Shown here: positions 9,946 to 21,083 of the stretch, piece after piece
Numbering within the stretch: position 1 is the stretch's first letter
How the letters are laid out: each line of letters starts with the position of its first letter
Program-made: the position numbers and the translations under genes
Origin: Aradus depressus
Lineage: Eukaryota > Arthropoda > Insecta > Hemiptera > Aradidae
DNA: 64,000 nucleotides
NCBI GenBank assembly: GCA_963662175.1
Contig: OY759223.1
Coordinates: forward strand, 24,467,460-24,531,459
Reading direction: 5' to 3'
The notes under the pieces: model-generated
The model's database searches: none
Told to the model about the DNA's origin: nothing
What the model saw: only the letters and a program-made list of their open reading frames with translations

Positions 9946-10287
9946 TTTTTTTTTTTTTGGGGGTGCTCCTGACCCCTTAGGGGGGTTGGTCACATCATCC
10001 TATGTTCTTCCGGCTCTTTACGCCGAGTGATCTCGGGATCTTTTCGGAGGTTCTGTTCTGCCTGTGTCCCGGAGCCGCCGCACGCCTCGGTGGGGCCCCT
10101 GGCACCGGGTTAGTAGGCTTTCTTGATTCTCCGCCAGGAGGAGACGAACTGACCAAAAGCCAGGTAGCCAGCCTCTGTCATCAGCCCCGGCAGGTCCAAT
10201 CCCAGGTACGATCCTGTCTGGCGAATCACGGGGCACGTCGTATAGCGAGCATTCGAGAACTACGTGTTCCGCAGTCTCGACGCCGCT
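9946..10287 (-). pseudogene. LINE 3' end with C-terminal CCHC-type knuckle region
   Basis: A T-run at 9946-9958 is the poly(A) tail on the minus strand. The frame upstream of it reads GVETAEHVVLECSLYD, the last part of the cysteine/histidine motif at the C-terminus of R1/I-like LINE proteins, then a C-terminal extension. It is severely 5'-truncated and inserted in the end of repeat X. A better preserved relative is at 34489-35201. Confidence 0.85.
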
Positions 10288-10775
10288 GGGGAAGTAAAAA
10301 TGAGTGGCGGATAAATTGAGAAAATGTATCAAAAATGTACTTTCTCAGTGTTTCATATTTCAAGAGAAGTCCTCACATTCAGGATAAATGTCCCAATGTC
10401 AAAGTTGTCACATTCAAATAGTAACTTTTATCCAAAGCCACAATTGAAACAAGGTTTGTGAATGTCATATAGTTTGAAGTTTGAAAACAGAGGTTTGTGG
10501 TTCTGTGGACACCCCCCTTTACACCAAGTCCTCAGCTTTGTATATTTAAAGCCGCTCTCAAAACTTTTCCTTTGATGTTATTATCAGGGTCTTGTATGAA
10601 TCCCCTGGAGTTTGCAGACCCATTACCTTTAGAGATAACCATTGCCTCGGTCCAAGATTAACCGGGAGTATCTTGACGTACACTGGACACTATTTACAGA
10701 AGCGGAAGGAAATCGAACTTATTATACTTCGAACTTATCAGGTAATAATAATAATACTTATTTCCGTTAAGCCAT
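10288..10775 (+). repeat. dispersed repeat K, copy 1
   Basis: About 480 bp that recur inverted at 51848-52335 with high identity, including GTCCTCACATTCAGGATAAA, CTTGTATGAATCCCCTGGAG and AACTTATCAGGTAATAATAA. It follows the terminal word CTGGGGAAGTAAAA of repeat X, so X and K may belong to one larger element. Confidence 0.85.
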
Positions 10776-11650
10776 AACAATATAGGATATGTCATAAGTC
10801 ACATTAAGATAGCTTAATGAAAGCTTTTTCATTCTTAAGTGTCTTTACTATTAAACCTACTTAATTTTTAAGACAATTAAAACTTGAATACTTTTTAGTG
10901 CTTCATTCCACTGCGTATTTATAATTTAGATCAATATTTTAACAAGATCATAGCTATGTTAATATGAAGATGGCTGATGTAGTGAGAAGTGATATACTTA
11001 CCGCTACCAATAAAAATCTGTGAGAGGTCAGACTACCTTATATTTGATATCCTGTAAAATCATAGCTACGGTTTCTTTCTGCGTTTGAGCGCTCACAAAT
11101 TTCCAGTCACATATGCACAGATAGCTTTGTCGAAAAAATGGTCAAAACAGACTCGTGTATTTCCAAACGTGTAATTCCATTGAAAACTCGAATTCGGATT
11201 TTCTCACGGTTACAATACCTTATTATACTAAAGAATGTAAAGATCATAATGACAATAACTTTATACAAAATAACAATTGTAAAAATACTCATCAAATATA
11301 AAAACAATATTTTTAAGTGGAATAAGAAAGAGAAGATGTGATGTAGGTTGAAATGTCAAAGCACAGTTCGCGGTTTCAGTGGTAACTGAGTAGGGGAAAA
11401 AAGAGTGTTCAGGCACAAGAGCTAATGCGCAAGATGGCAGTCTTTCTTCACTCCTTGCTCTCTCCCGCCTCATCACACACCTTCCCTCTTAGCTCATACT
11501 TAAAGCCGGCCTAAGACCTCACCTTTGATCCTATTAACAGGAACTTGTGTATTATATAGTCTTCAGACTATGGTCAGATAATGTCAAGATGAAGGTGAGC
11601 CTGTACCTAGGGAAATGGTTAAAACGTAGTTCAGATTTTCATTAGAACCC
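10776..11650. repeat. fragments of elements B and A in unassigned sequence
   Basis: 10785-10850 resembles part of element B. 10959-11060 is an internally deleted copy of element A: its outer tail (GATGGCTGATGTAGTGAGAA) joins directly to its inner arm end (AATAAAAATCTGTGAGAGGT). The remainder is unassigned. Confidence 0.6.
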
Positions 11651-12245
11651 ATGCTGTACGGGTAGAATGTGCATTTGCATTGAAAACCTGTTCTTATCGC
11701 AAATGAAACAGTGGGAAGGCAATGTCTTTACTTGTTTGATAAAACGCTCGCATCATATTGATTGATTGGATGAGTAAATGTATTTTATTTATAAATAAAT
11801 AAAGACTTAAAATAAAAAAAACATGTACACATGGCATGGTGTAGATCATGCTTTGATGAGCTAGACGCTTCTTCGGACCCTCCCGAAATACTCCATCATC
11901 GCTTATCCCAGGAAGCGGCTCTGCGACCACAAAGAGAGCTTTACATATGAATTGTACACATCCCGCTCAGACCGCTTTATTCAAACTGTAGTAATTAAAA
12001 ACTCACATATACACAAAAAAAAAACCCCACACATTAAACTGACATTTGAAAAAAAAAAAAAAAAAAGGGAGTCCCATTTAAGCCATTTTGAATAAGTTGG
12101 TTGTGTTGGCTGTCACATGGTCGGACTTAGAGCGTGAAATTGTAATGAAATTGAATACGGTAAAAATACGACTTTCATTTTGATTAAAATACGTTCGTTT
12201 TGAATTTTAATCATTTTAACTTTCCCAGCTATAGAATACGTTTTC
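11651..12245. repeat. element C fragment, then unassigned
   Basis: 11665-11735 has GCATTGAAAACCTGTTCT and AACAGTGGGAAGGCAATGTC, matching the end of element C. The rest is AT-rich with poly(A) runs near 12020 and 12050. Confidence 0.5.
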
Positions 12246-12249
12246 AAAG

Positions 12250-12445
12250 GTGCCGGTAGCTCAGGGAATGATAGCCTATTGAGCTCAAGATCGCGGATTC
12301 GCGAGATCCTGAGGTTTTTTATATTGAAGCTGAAAAAAAACTTTGAGCACACCGTCCTATGGATGGGATGTTAAGCAATGGTCCCGAGCCTGTGCAACGT
12401 AAGGCCATGTCCACCAGAGTGACGAAAGAGTGCTCTGGTAGTCAG
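12250..12445 (+). mobile_element. SINE, second subfamily, internally deleted
   Basis: Head GCCGGTAGCTCAGGGAATG with 'CCTATTGAGCTCAAGATCGCG', a mutated box B (GGATTCGCGAGATCC), then a jump from GAGCCTGTGCAACGT to CATGTCCACCAGAGTGACGA, skipping about 95 bp of the body. Confidence 0.85.
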
Positions 12446-12479
12446 AAATTCGAAGTTTTCACCGGAATTTCACGTTTTC

Positions 12480-13010
12480 CGACGCCCTTTTGACTCAGAA
12501 TCACCGGCAATGTACTTCCACAGCACGAATTAATCAATTAAGTCTTTATTTTCCCTCCAAAATCAATGGTTAACTTATGTACAGACTTCTGTATCTTAAT
12601 AAATAAATTTATTAAATTTTTGAGTCTAATCTCTCTCCTCTGATCTCCCACTTCCCTTCAGCCGATTTCGCGGAAAATTATTAGTTTTTAATAAATAGGA
12701 AATTCCATGTGTCAAATGTCATTACATCGGCAGTTATTAGAGTTTTTGTGTTAAGCGTCTCGCCTAGATCTCCCCTTCCCCCTGTCCAATTTGGCTGAAA
12801 ATCAGTAGTTGTTGTCTTTATGGGATGCAGGATAAACTTATAAAATTTCGTGGCGATACATTCATTCCTTCGGGAATTACCAAACAGACACACACAGACC
12901 GATTTTTTTTTTTTTTTTTTCATTTTGCACCCATCAAATTGCAGTGAAAACTTAATACAGAATTTCTTACAGATTACATAATATTCATTATGTACAAATT
13001 GCTGGAGGAG
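12480..13010 (+). repeat. repeat X copy, near full length
   Basis: Begins ATGTACTTCCACAGCACGAA and contains two tandem GCAGTTATTAGAG/TACATTCATT modules, then GGAATTACCAAACAGACACA and the downstream ACTTAATACAGAATTTCTTA region. Confidence 0.8.
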
Positions 13011-13165
13011 TAAAAAAAATTCCTGTATGTCTTTACTCCATAAGAAATGTGTACACTATAAGGACGACACCTACAAGTGATTTGCAGTCGAATTGGTCAA
13101 AATGGATTTCAGATGGAGCGCGAAAACTTAGTTGACTACTTCTTGTCGAGGAAGTGCACCGACGG

Positions 13166-13497
13166 ATTCTAGGTTTAGGTTTTATGACTCATGCCCGGGC
13201 TTTAAGTACGAGGTCATATTGCTTACTACCAGAGGAGCGCTCTTTCGTCACTCTGGTGGACATGAGCCCGACTCTACTGTGGGAGTCCTAAATTTTTATT
13301 CACCTAGGGCAGGGGTCTTTAACGAGTACCTGACATCGTACAGGCTCGGGACCATCGCTTAATGTCACATCCGAAGGACGGCGTGCTTAAGTTTATTTTA
13401 CCTCCCAGATAAAATAAACTAAGGGCCTCGGTCTGGTTTCAAACCCACGCTCTTGAGCTCAGAAGCCAAGCACGCATACCACTGAGCTACCATCGCT
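13166..13497 (-). mobile_element. SINE, near full length
   Basis: Minus-strand copy with one TTAGG-type tail unit, a short internal deletion after TGGGAGTCCTAAA, and a recognisable box A at its right end. Confidence 0.9.
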
Positions 13498-14097
13498 CTC
13501 TCCGACGGTTTCTATATTGTAGTTAGTTATTTAGAGCCATAAACTGAATTTAAAAATGATATTATTACCTAGTTTTTTTTTTCAGCTGTTGTGATTGGGT
13601 CAGAGTTAGCATACGGGTTGTGTTTGTAATACGAGTATGAGAGAATATTTAATAAAATACTTTGCATTCTGATATGACAAAATAAATACCCAACACATTG
13701 TGGTGTAGAAAATAAAATATATTTGAAAAAAATAATACAAATTTTATGTTAGTCATGTGTGAGGTTTTTGAACCCTCTTGTACCCTCCACCAAGAAAGTA
13801 TTGTAATCGTACCAAAATCCGAGATAGATTTATCAAAGAATTTTTATTTTTTATGATGTGCGTATGAAAGTAATTGGAATTTTTTAAGAAACAAATGGAA
13901 CAATGAACCTAAAATTTGAAAGATTTTTGCACATATCGGACGAAAATTGAAACCACTTTTAATTTACTTAAAATTATAATAATAATTTCTGATAATTTTA
14001 TTTTTCACGACGACATTTCGAGACTTTCTCACGTCCTTTCCTCAGGTCACAATGTGCGAAAAATAGAAAAGAGAAAGAAAACAAAATAACAATAACA

Positions 14098-14149
<52 letters not shown>

Positions 14150-14356
14150 GAAATAAATAAATAAAATAATAATAAAAATACAAAAAAGAGATAAACAAGA
14201 AAAATAAGTAAGTATATAAATAATAAAAAATAACGAGTTAAACGTAGATTCGACAGACCTTAAAGAAGGGATATCTAAAAAATAAAAATAATAATATTTT
14301 TGAATATTAAACACGATTTCTTTATTTTTTCGTATATGATATATATATTTCATATT

Positions 14357-14394
<38 letters not shown>

Positions 14395-14720
14395 TATTCC
14401 ATATATATAAATCATATAATAGTATAATAGACTAGAGCCGTAATGTAAATTTGTCTAATTTGTGCCTCTCTCCACAAATTGAGTCAAGAAATTGGAAATT
14501 GATATTCAAATCAGGTATTTGAGGGTAAATAATGGCGTTCTGATTGCACTGTGGTCAGGTTCTAGGTTAGATACTCCGTGCTCATTCAAATTGGTGACAG
14601 TTCATCAATAACCAGCCAAATAGATACTCTAAACCAGTGGATATTAACATTGTTGTATCCATTGTAATTTTTATTTACACATCTATACAAAGTAAATAAA
14701 AAAAAATTGTCGGTGAATCA
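13498..14720. repeat. AT-rich stretch with TA microsatellites and a hammerhead-like motif
   Basis: Contains (TA)n runs at about 14104-14147 and 14361-14391. A B-like element fragment at about 14005-14090 shares AATGTGCGAAAAATAGAAAAG with element B at 3910-3940. No gene is seen; the tyrosine/isoleucine-rich frames are microsatellite translations. Confidence 0.6.
14018..14049 (-). ncRNA. hammerhead-ribozyme-like motif, B-like fragment
   Basis: Minus strand: GTGAC, CTGAGGA, AAGGAC-loop-GTCTC as a weakened stem II, GAAA, ATGT as helix III (one G-T pair), C at position 17, GTCG. Stem I pairs GAC with GTC plus a wobble. The core has G in place of U at position 7, a variable site. Confidence 0.45.
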
Positions 14721-14930
14721 CATGATATGTACTTCCCCAACACGAATTAATCACGAACGTTATCATTCTCCTTTCAATGCTCGAGGATAAAACTCAATAC
14801 TTGATTTACATAGTGTCTTCAGAATCCTCATACTAAATTTTGTGCCATACAATCATTATATCGTCAGTTATTAAGGTATTTTAATACTAAAAAGGAACAG
14901 GATAAAGGAATATACACATACTAAGGAATA

Positions 14931-15246
14931 ACATTCTGGGGGTATTGAGGGTCAGTCAATGATGAAAACACTATTCAAATGCCAACGTTTCGATATATTT
15001 CATATCATCATCAGCGCTATGAATATAGATGGTTGAGGAGAAGGCATGAAGACTGTGAAGTCTTACGTTCAACTCAGTTGAACGTAAGACTTCACAGTCT
15101 TCATGCCTTCTCCTCAACCATCTATATTCATAGCCCTGATGATGATATGAAATATATCGAAAGTTGGCATTTGAATAGTGTTTTCATCATTGACTGACCC
15201 TCAATACCCCCAGAGTTTTGAATTCTACAGTCGCTAGCAAACATCT
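14931..15246. mobile_element. palindromic element D, copy 1
   Basis: Inserted in the left arm of E with an 11-bp duplication, ACTAAGGAATA, at 14920-14930 and 15247-15257. Its own arms of about 140 bp are almost perfectly complementary around 15078. The right end carries an unpaired tail ending GCTAGCAAACATCT. Copy 2 is at 58837-59254. Confidence 0.85.
14981..15017 (-). ncRNA. hammerhead-ribozyme-like motif, element D1 left arm
   Basis: Minus strand: GCG, CTGATGA, T, GATAT-loop-ATATC, GAAA, ACGT, T, GGC. The first stem I pair is lost (GCG against GGC). The opposite arm at 15133-15168 has intact GCC but a one-base deletion turning GAAACGTT into GAAAGTT. Confidence 0.5.
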
Positions 15247-15307
15247 ACTAAGGAATATAAACTCCACACACTACTTGTCAATATTTTCACTATATTGGTC
15301 AGAATTA

Positions 15308-15345
15308 CCCGACTATAGTTTCGCCTGTTACGGCATCATCAAGTG
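15308..15345 (-). ncRNA. hammerhead-ribozyme-like motif, element E left arm
   Basis: Minus strand: CAC, TTGATGA (C3 mutated to T), T, stem II GCC-GTAACA-GGC, GAAA, self-complementary ACTATAGT, C at position 17, GGG. The right arm (15348-15380) keeps GTG after the cleavage position, which would pair with CAC; it lacks three core bases. Confidence 0.45.
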
Positions 15346-15658
15346 AACTGAATGCCGTAAGAGGCGAAACTATAGTCGTGTAATTTTGACCAATATAGTG
15401 AAAATATTGACAAGTAGTGTGTGGAGTTTATATTCCTTAGTGTGTGTATATTCCTTTATCCTGTTCATTATGAATTTTCACAAAGTAGACCTGGAATCAG
15501 TTCAATACTAAAAAGGAGTTTGAATTTAAATATAAAATGTCTGCTGAATAGATAAATTACGTGTTGATTTTTTCCGGCATTTTTTCCAGAGGTGTCTTCT
15601 TTTTTCTCGGAATAGATAATTAAAATACACAATTTCCTTGTCAAAATTCACTATAGGT

Positions 15659-15993
15659 TAGGTTAGGTTTTATGACTCATGCCCGGGCTTTAACTAAAAG
15701 GTCATATCGCCTACTACTAAAGCGCTCTTTCGTCACTCTGGTGGACATGAGCCCAACTCTACTGTGGGAGTCCTAAATTTTGCCTATCATAAATTTTTAT
15801 TCACCTAGGGTAGGGGTCTTTAACGAGTACCTGACATCGTACAGGCTCGGAACCATCGCTTAACGTCCCATCCGAAGGACGACGTGCTTAAGTTTATTTT
15901 ACCTCCCAGATAAAATAAACTAAGGGCCTCGGTTGGGTTTCGAACCCACGATCTTGAGCTCAGAAGACAAGCCACTGAGCTACCGGCGCCCTC
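15659..15993 (-). mobile_element. SINE, full length, inside element G
   Basis: Minus-strand copy with the (TTAGG)-type tail at its left end and tRNA-like head at its right end (box B GGGTTTCGAACCC). Short deletion in the head. Confidence 0.92.
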
Positions 15994-16065
15994 AACTTAA
16001 CTATATATTCTCAAATAGTCAACTAGTTTCGCAGTGTTAAGGCATTATAAAGAGTCACTTATATA

Positions 16066-16101
16066 ACTTGATAATGCCTTAACACGGCGAAACTGGTTGA
16101 G
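16066..16101 (+). ncRNA. hammerhead-ribozyme-like motif, element G right arm
   Basis: TTGATAA, T, stem II GCC-loop-GGC, GAAA, ACTGGT, T at position 17. The core is degraded (C3 to T, G8 to A). The same layout with helix III ACTAGT appears on the minus strand of the left arm. Confidence 0.4.
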
Positions 16102-16219
16102 TATTTAAGAATATATAGTGAAGTTTGACAAACAAATTGTGTATTTAATTATCTATTCCTAGAATGGAGCTTCACAAAGTAAATCTGGAAACCATAAATT
16201 ATTTATTTTTCCTCTTTTT

Positions 16220-16261
16220 TGACAATATTTCGGGACACTTTCACGTCCCTTCTTCTGGTCA
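16220..16261 (-). ncRNA. hammerhead-ribozyme-like motif, element F1
   Basis: Minus strand: TGAC, CAGAAGA (U4 changed to A), extra A, stem II GGGAC-loop-GTCCC, GAAA, ATAT, T at position 17, GTCA. TGAC and GTCA form a 4-bp stem I. The structure is fully paired but the U4 change should reduce or abolish cleavage. F2 at 21127-21167 has the same core. Confidence 0.5.
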
Positions 16262-16639
16262 TTATGAACCATTTTTTTGTTCATAGTGACCAGAAGAAGG
16301 GAGGTGAAAGTATCATGAAATGTTCTCCAAAAAAAATAAAAAAGAAGTTACCTCTGGGAAAAATGCCGGAAAAAATCAACATTTCATCATCCCAGGGAAG
16401 TTCAAGAAACACATACATTCATTACATCGAAAATTATTAGAGTTTTTGTGTTAAGCCTATCCCTAATCCCCCCTTCCCTTTGGCTGACTTGACTGAAAAT
16501 AAATGTCGTCGATAGAGTGTTATCGATGCACATATAAAATTTCATGTAGTTACATTCGTTCTATCGGGAGTTCTCGTGTTCATAGACGCACAGACATACA
16601 TCATTTTTTCGATACAGGAGTTTGAAAAGCATAAAATTC

Positions 16640-17222
16640 CATTCAAAACTTGGCATCGAATTTCTGACCGAGTACATAACTTCCCCTATACTTCGTATAG
16701 CTGGAGAAATAAAAATTCCCTGTATGTCTGTGTGTGTGTGTGTTTGTGAACACGATGATTCGAATCAATACTTCGACACGTTTTTCAGCGAAATTGACCT
16801 TAGAGAAATCCATAAGAGATGAGGATTCCCACTCAAAAACCATAATAACTCCAGTTGTGATAAATATAATATACATAATTAATTCGCTGTCGAGGGAGAG
16901 CAAAAACTAAATTATTTTGCGCTGGGGAAGTAGAATAATTACTTATATTTCAGTGACCTTTTGAGAGTATTATAGAATTAAAAATTGACCAATCAACCCT
17001 GCCCTGTCATTTATAATTCTCTATTATTAAAATAATAATAGAGCGTTTATTAAAATAAAAGGGCAGTTTTAACCCCTAAATTAATTTAATTTACTATTAA
17101 TAAGTTATTAATTAAATATACATGAAGTGGTCATTATAGGACTTTCATATACCAACCAATTGTGCACAGACCACCCCCTGCACTTCTCAAAATCATTTCA
17201 TACTTGCATTACTTGTATAATA
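16640..17222. repeat. inverted X fragment and unassigned sequence
   Basis: 16790-16935 reads as the start of repeat X on the minus strand (GCGCTGGGGAAGTAGA), facing the X copy that ends at 16715. A (TG)n run lies near 16729-16744. The rest is unassigned. Confidence 0.5.
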
Positions 17223-18166
17223 ATAATAATAATAATTTTTTATTGCATAAACTCTGTTTTTCAAATGTCCCCAAAGAAAAAGTCTAACGGAGTTAGATCG
17301 GGTGACCGAGGAGGCCAACAGATGGGGCCGTGAGGTCCTATCCACCTATCCCGGTAGTGACGATTTAAATAATCTCTCACCTGCAGAGAATTGTGTGCGG
17401 GACATCCATCAAGCTGCAGGAGCATTCTTTGCCGTTGCTGCAGAGGAACCTCTTCTAGTAAAGTTGGTAATTCCTCTCTCAAGAAATTTAGAAACTGAGC
17501 TCCATTTAAATTGTTTCGGTAGAAATAAGGACCAATTAATTTATTTCCGAGAAGTCCACACCAAACGTTGATGCTGTGAATCACCTGGTGACGACAAGAA
17601 TACGATACTCTGGGATTTTCCTGTGCCCACGTTCGAAAATTCCAACGATTCAGTACACCATTTGTGGTGAACTTTGATTCATCAGTCCATAGGATGTATG
17701 GGAGAATGCTTTCTTGAGCTTCCCAAATCGAAATTTGTGCAAGGAACATTAGACGCCTGTCATAATCAGTCTCCCGAAGCCCCTGGACAAGATGAGAGCG
17801 ATAGGGCTTAAAATTATAAGTCCGGAGTACATCTCTAATTTTGTTCTTTGAAAAACCTAAAACCCTTCCAGTATTTCGGAGAGAAGAATTTGGATTTTCC
17901 ATAACATACATTAAATTATCCAGCTCCTCGTCGGAATTGCGCTGCCGGTTTCTTGATGGACCCACAACTGATTCGAATCTCCTCATATTGTGAGCAACAC
18001 GAATAAACGTTTTGTGGTTCACTTGGGGACGATGGGGAAATTTCTGGGAGTACAACACGACTGCATGGCGAGCAATACCACCACTTTCAATAAAACAATT
18101 GTACATATCAACTTGTTCCTGATGGGAAAACTGCATCCTTCGGTTCATTTTGACTGGCTGATTCAT
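17223..18166 (-). pseudogene. Tc1/mariner DD41D-type transposase, C-terminal frameshift and truncation
   Basis: I start at the Met at 18166 (MNQPVKMNRR); the 50 codons above it are AT-rich and untypical. Residues 10-70 form a DUF4817-like helix-turn-helix region, and residues 94-122 a second one (SSLRNTGRVLGFSKNKI). Catalytic aspartates are D162 (WTDESKF), D253 (LQLDGCPAHN) and D295 (SPDLTPLDFF), with 41 residues between the last two. Just after D295 a one-base loss gives FFFGDI-stop; the shifted frame would read WGHLKNRVYA. About 10 further residues follow before truncation. Intact enzymes bind the terminal repeats and catalyse cut-and-paste transposition. Few other lesions, so inactivation is fairly recent. 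Confidence 0.9.
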
Positions 18167-18580
18167 ACTGAATGAAAGGAAGTAGATACTGTTGTAAACA
18201 ATGACAGTGAATGTAAACAATAAAAGCAATTTAACGTTTTTACTAAAATTAGGAAGCAAATTCGGTTTACAAAATAAATGTGTGTTCTTTATTTTTATTT
18301 TGAACCATAACTTCATAATTTTTTGACCAATTTAAAATCGGGTTGCACCATTGATTTCAGCATAAAAAATCCTTTAAAATGATGTATCGGAAGGTATAGG
18401 GTCCTATTTGAAATTTTAAAGTTGTATTGGTCCTGGGGTACCCCCTACAATTTTTTTTTTTCAAAAACAACTCGAAATATTAAACTAGACTGAAAAATAT
18501 TAAATACGTATTTTTTATTTTTTTTATAACGTTATCGGTTTAAGAGAAATTCAGCCGGGCCATCTAAAAAGGACACCCTG
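17223..18580 (-). mobile_element. Tc1/mariner-superfamily transposon, 3'-truncated
   Basis: The outer end at 18580 reads CAGGGTGTCCTTTTTAG on the minus strand, followed on the plus strand by TA at 18581-18582, as expected for a terminal inverted repeat next to a TA target. The other end is missing: transposase sequence stops at an (ATT)n run at 17221-17238. Confidence 0.85.
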
Positions 18581-18585
18581 TATAT

Positions 18586-19760
18586 TTTATGAAATAGACA
18601 ATAGGTACTTTTTTTTCTTGAATCTTCCTAGAATGGTGGCCCATATCTTTATTTTATTTATTAATTTTTTTATAAATACCAAAAAAGATTGTAGAGGATT
18701 TATTTTATTTATTTATTGTAGTCAAAGTAAATTTTGGATTAATTATAAAAAGGGGTGGTGTTTTCTCGAGGTGTACGGATTAGAGAAGGGTAGATTTTAA
18801 ACCAAGCTGATCCTTAATTTAAAGAGTATTACTGCAACCCCCTTGCTAATCTTCTCTAAGCTAGCACGACGCGGCGCCTTCCTTGCCAAAATAGTTCCAC
18901 TTCCATTATTTTTAATGATTTCTAAGGCCGGCCGCACACTATCGCAAAAAATCAGGGCCAACCAAACACTTTGTTGTCAGAGAATGCACCGAAATACGGA
19001 GTAGGAGGGGTAGCCGAACAGGTGTTTGCCATTCACAGAAACAGCACAATCAATGTTTGCCGACTACCTGTTTACAACCTTAACAAAAGTAGGTTTTCAT
19101 ATTTTTTTACTAAAATACTCGTTATTATTGATTTCTGTGAGCTCAAACTATTAATAATAATTTTGCCGGTGAATCATCAAAGTTCAAGTTAGACAGTTCT
19201 TCTAGGATAGGTTAGGGGATTTTGGTATTGGAGCTAGGGGTCAGTTTAGGAGTGGGGGATTAGCCGGAGGATCGTTATACTGAGGGCTAGACCCTTGTTC
19301 CTGAGGAGCGACTCCAACCCCAAGTACTTGAGGATCACCTCACCTCCTCTTCACCATCACACAAATGAACCACCCCACTATCCCACCCACTTTCCTTGGT
19401 GTCTTCAACAACCCTTCTCATTCTCACCTTTCTGAATAACCTCCCCAAACTAGGGGTCCTTCACTACTTTCTACACAGAATTACCCCAAAAACATGTGAT
19501 AAGGCCATAACTGGCGTCAGCGGATTTCATTGTTTCATTGTTCAGTGAAGGGGGAAGCGGGACCAAGAGTGATCTACGCAATATCGTGGTGATTGGAAAT
19601 TTTATAAGGAACATTTTTGATAAGAATCAATTTTTCGATAGGACTAACCGTTTTCTCATAAATCAAACAAACGTAAAAATGATTTTCGGCATTTATTTCG
19701 CAAGCCGGGAGTGACCTCAGTGAAATTGCATTCCATATAAAACGTGCATTCGAGAACTAT
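18586..19760. other. unassigned sequence
   Basis: No gene recognised. A 'GGCCGGCCGCACAC' word near 18926 resembles the end of some DNA transposons but no partner was found. Short frames at 18618 and 18971 are unsupported. Confidence 0.4.
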
Positions 19761-19762
19761 AT

Positions 19763-20096
19763 AGTTAGTTCGTTAGTTAATATGACTCATGGTGGCTTTA
19801 ACTACGAGGTCATATCGCCTACTACCAGAGCGCTCTTTCGTCACTCTGGTGGACATGAGCCCGACTCTACTGTGGGAGTCCTAAATGTTGCCTACCCTAA
19901 ATTTTCATTCACCTAGGACAGGGGGTCTTTAACGAGTATCTGACATCGTACAGGCTCGGGACACGCGCTTAAGGACGGCGTGCTTAAGTTTATTATCTGG
20001 GAGATAAAATAAACTAAGGGCTTCGGCCGGGTTTCGAAACCACGACCTTGAGCTCAGAAGGCAAGCACGCATACCACTGAGCTACCGGCGCCCTCT
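19763..20096 (-). mobile_element. SINE, near full length
   Basis: Minus-strand copy with (CTAA)-type tail at the left and tRNA-like head at the right; the ACGTCCCATCC segment is deleted near 19970. Confidence 0.9.
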
Positions 20097-20915
20097 AATG
20101 TACTATATAATAAATATATATATTTACTTTTTTTCATCCTCTTTAATAAAGAATAACTTTTGAAATATTTCCTGCAGAAATTTATTTTTAAATGTTTAGG
20201 GCGCTATAGATTTGATCATATTGGTCCTATCTGAAATCTAAGAGTAGTATTGGAAGCTAGCAAACGTTTAAAAAAATAGTTTTTGAAATGAAATTTTCAG
20301 CATTTATCTTTTAAATCGGGCGACCATTTTCTTATAGTAAAGATATAAAAAAAATAACGATTGTATTATAAGGCTCCCCTTGCCGCTAAACATGCTGACT
20401 TGCTCAGATAGATCCCACGACTACACCTCTCTCTTTAAAAGTAGCTCCCATAGCAGGGTTACCATCTCCTGCTGTAGACAATGGTACCACAACGCAGTGT
20501 CATTATTTTTTTTTCTCCACCAACACAGCTGTTATTCTCCCAGTTCCCCGAGTGGTGTTATTTTCTACAGAGATTTCCCAAAGCCTCTTTGTCTGTGGAG
20601 CTTCCACATTTCTTTAGAGAATAGTCTCCTCTGCTCTATAGTACAATATTGAGTTTACGACCAATAGATGCCAATGGTCTAACTCCTTGTCTGCGGCCAA
20701 AATCTTACATTGTTTCTTTTCTAAGAAAAAAAAACTGTACTTACCTTCAACCAAACTTTACTCAAAAAACAGAAAATTCTAAAAAAAAATACAAAATACT
20801 GAGAAAATATATTTCTTAGTATTTTTCTACTATTTTATACCTACAGCCACGGTATAAGAAAGCATTATATTTGTAGGTATAAGAGAGTAAAATAAAAAAC
20901 TACTCACATAAAAAG
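20097..20915. other. unassigned sequence
   Basis: A less AT-rich block at 20370-20700 has a 90-codon frame without recognisable domains. The last 250 bases are AT-rich. Confidence 0.4.
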
Positions 20916-21083
20916 AAGCTTTTATTTTAATGAACTAAAAAGATATAAATAAGTAAATAATTGTGTTACATATGATATGCTATATACTTTTAAAGTTGAA
21001 TCTGAATATATTTATTTTTCGCTCACAAGGCTATTTATGTATTATTTATTAGACTACAGCGTAATTCGCAGGCGACAAGCTTT

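Larger units (their letters stand above)
14897..15503. mobile_element. palindromic element E with hammerhead-like motifs, split by element D
   Basis: Flanked by a perfect 14-bp direct repeat, AATACTAAAAAGGA, at 14883-14896 and 15504-15517. The left arm (14897-14930 and 15247-15344) mirrors the right arm (15346-15468). The right end has a ~35-nt unpaired tail containing TTCACAAAGTAGACCTGGAA, shared in diverged form with element G. Confidence 0.8.
15608..16175. mobile_element. palindromic element G, split by a SINE
   Basis: Left arm at 15609-15658 and 15994-16052, right arm at 16064-16163. The SINE at 15659-15993 divides the left arm next to repeated ACTATA words. The right tail TTCACAAAGTAAATCTGGAA resembles that of element E. 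Arms carry hammerhead-like motifs at 16015-16053 (minus) and 16066-16101 (plus) with stem II GCC/GGC and helix III ACTAGT (minus) or ACTGGT (plus). Confidence 0.7.
15540..16402. mobile_element. palindromic element F, copy 1, split by element G
   Basis: Left-arm start at 15560-15607 (TTCCGGCATTTTTTCCAGAG) matches inverted the right-arm end at 16350-16385. The inner arms are 16205-16262 and 16283-16350, meeting near 16270. G plus a SINE sits between 15608 and about 16175. Copy 2 is at 21084-21270. Confidence 0.7.
14725..16715 (+). repeat. repeat X copy split by nested insertions
   Basis: X is present at 14725-14896, 15504-15539 and 16404-16715. Element E interrupts the first junction (14-bp duplication) and element F the second. 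E itself holds D, and F holds G, which in turn holds a SINE. Confidence 0.8.

Noticed and set aside
14099..14395. Tyr/Ile-rich membrane protein frames
   Set aside because: Translation of (TA)n microsatellites.
17302..17571. 89-codon plus-strand frame over the mariner transposase
   Set aside because: Antisense shadow of the transposase reading frame.
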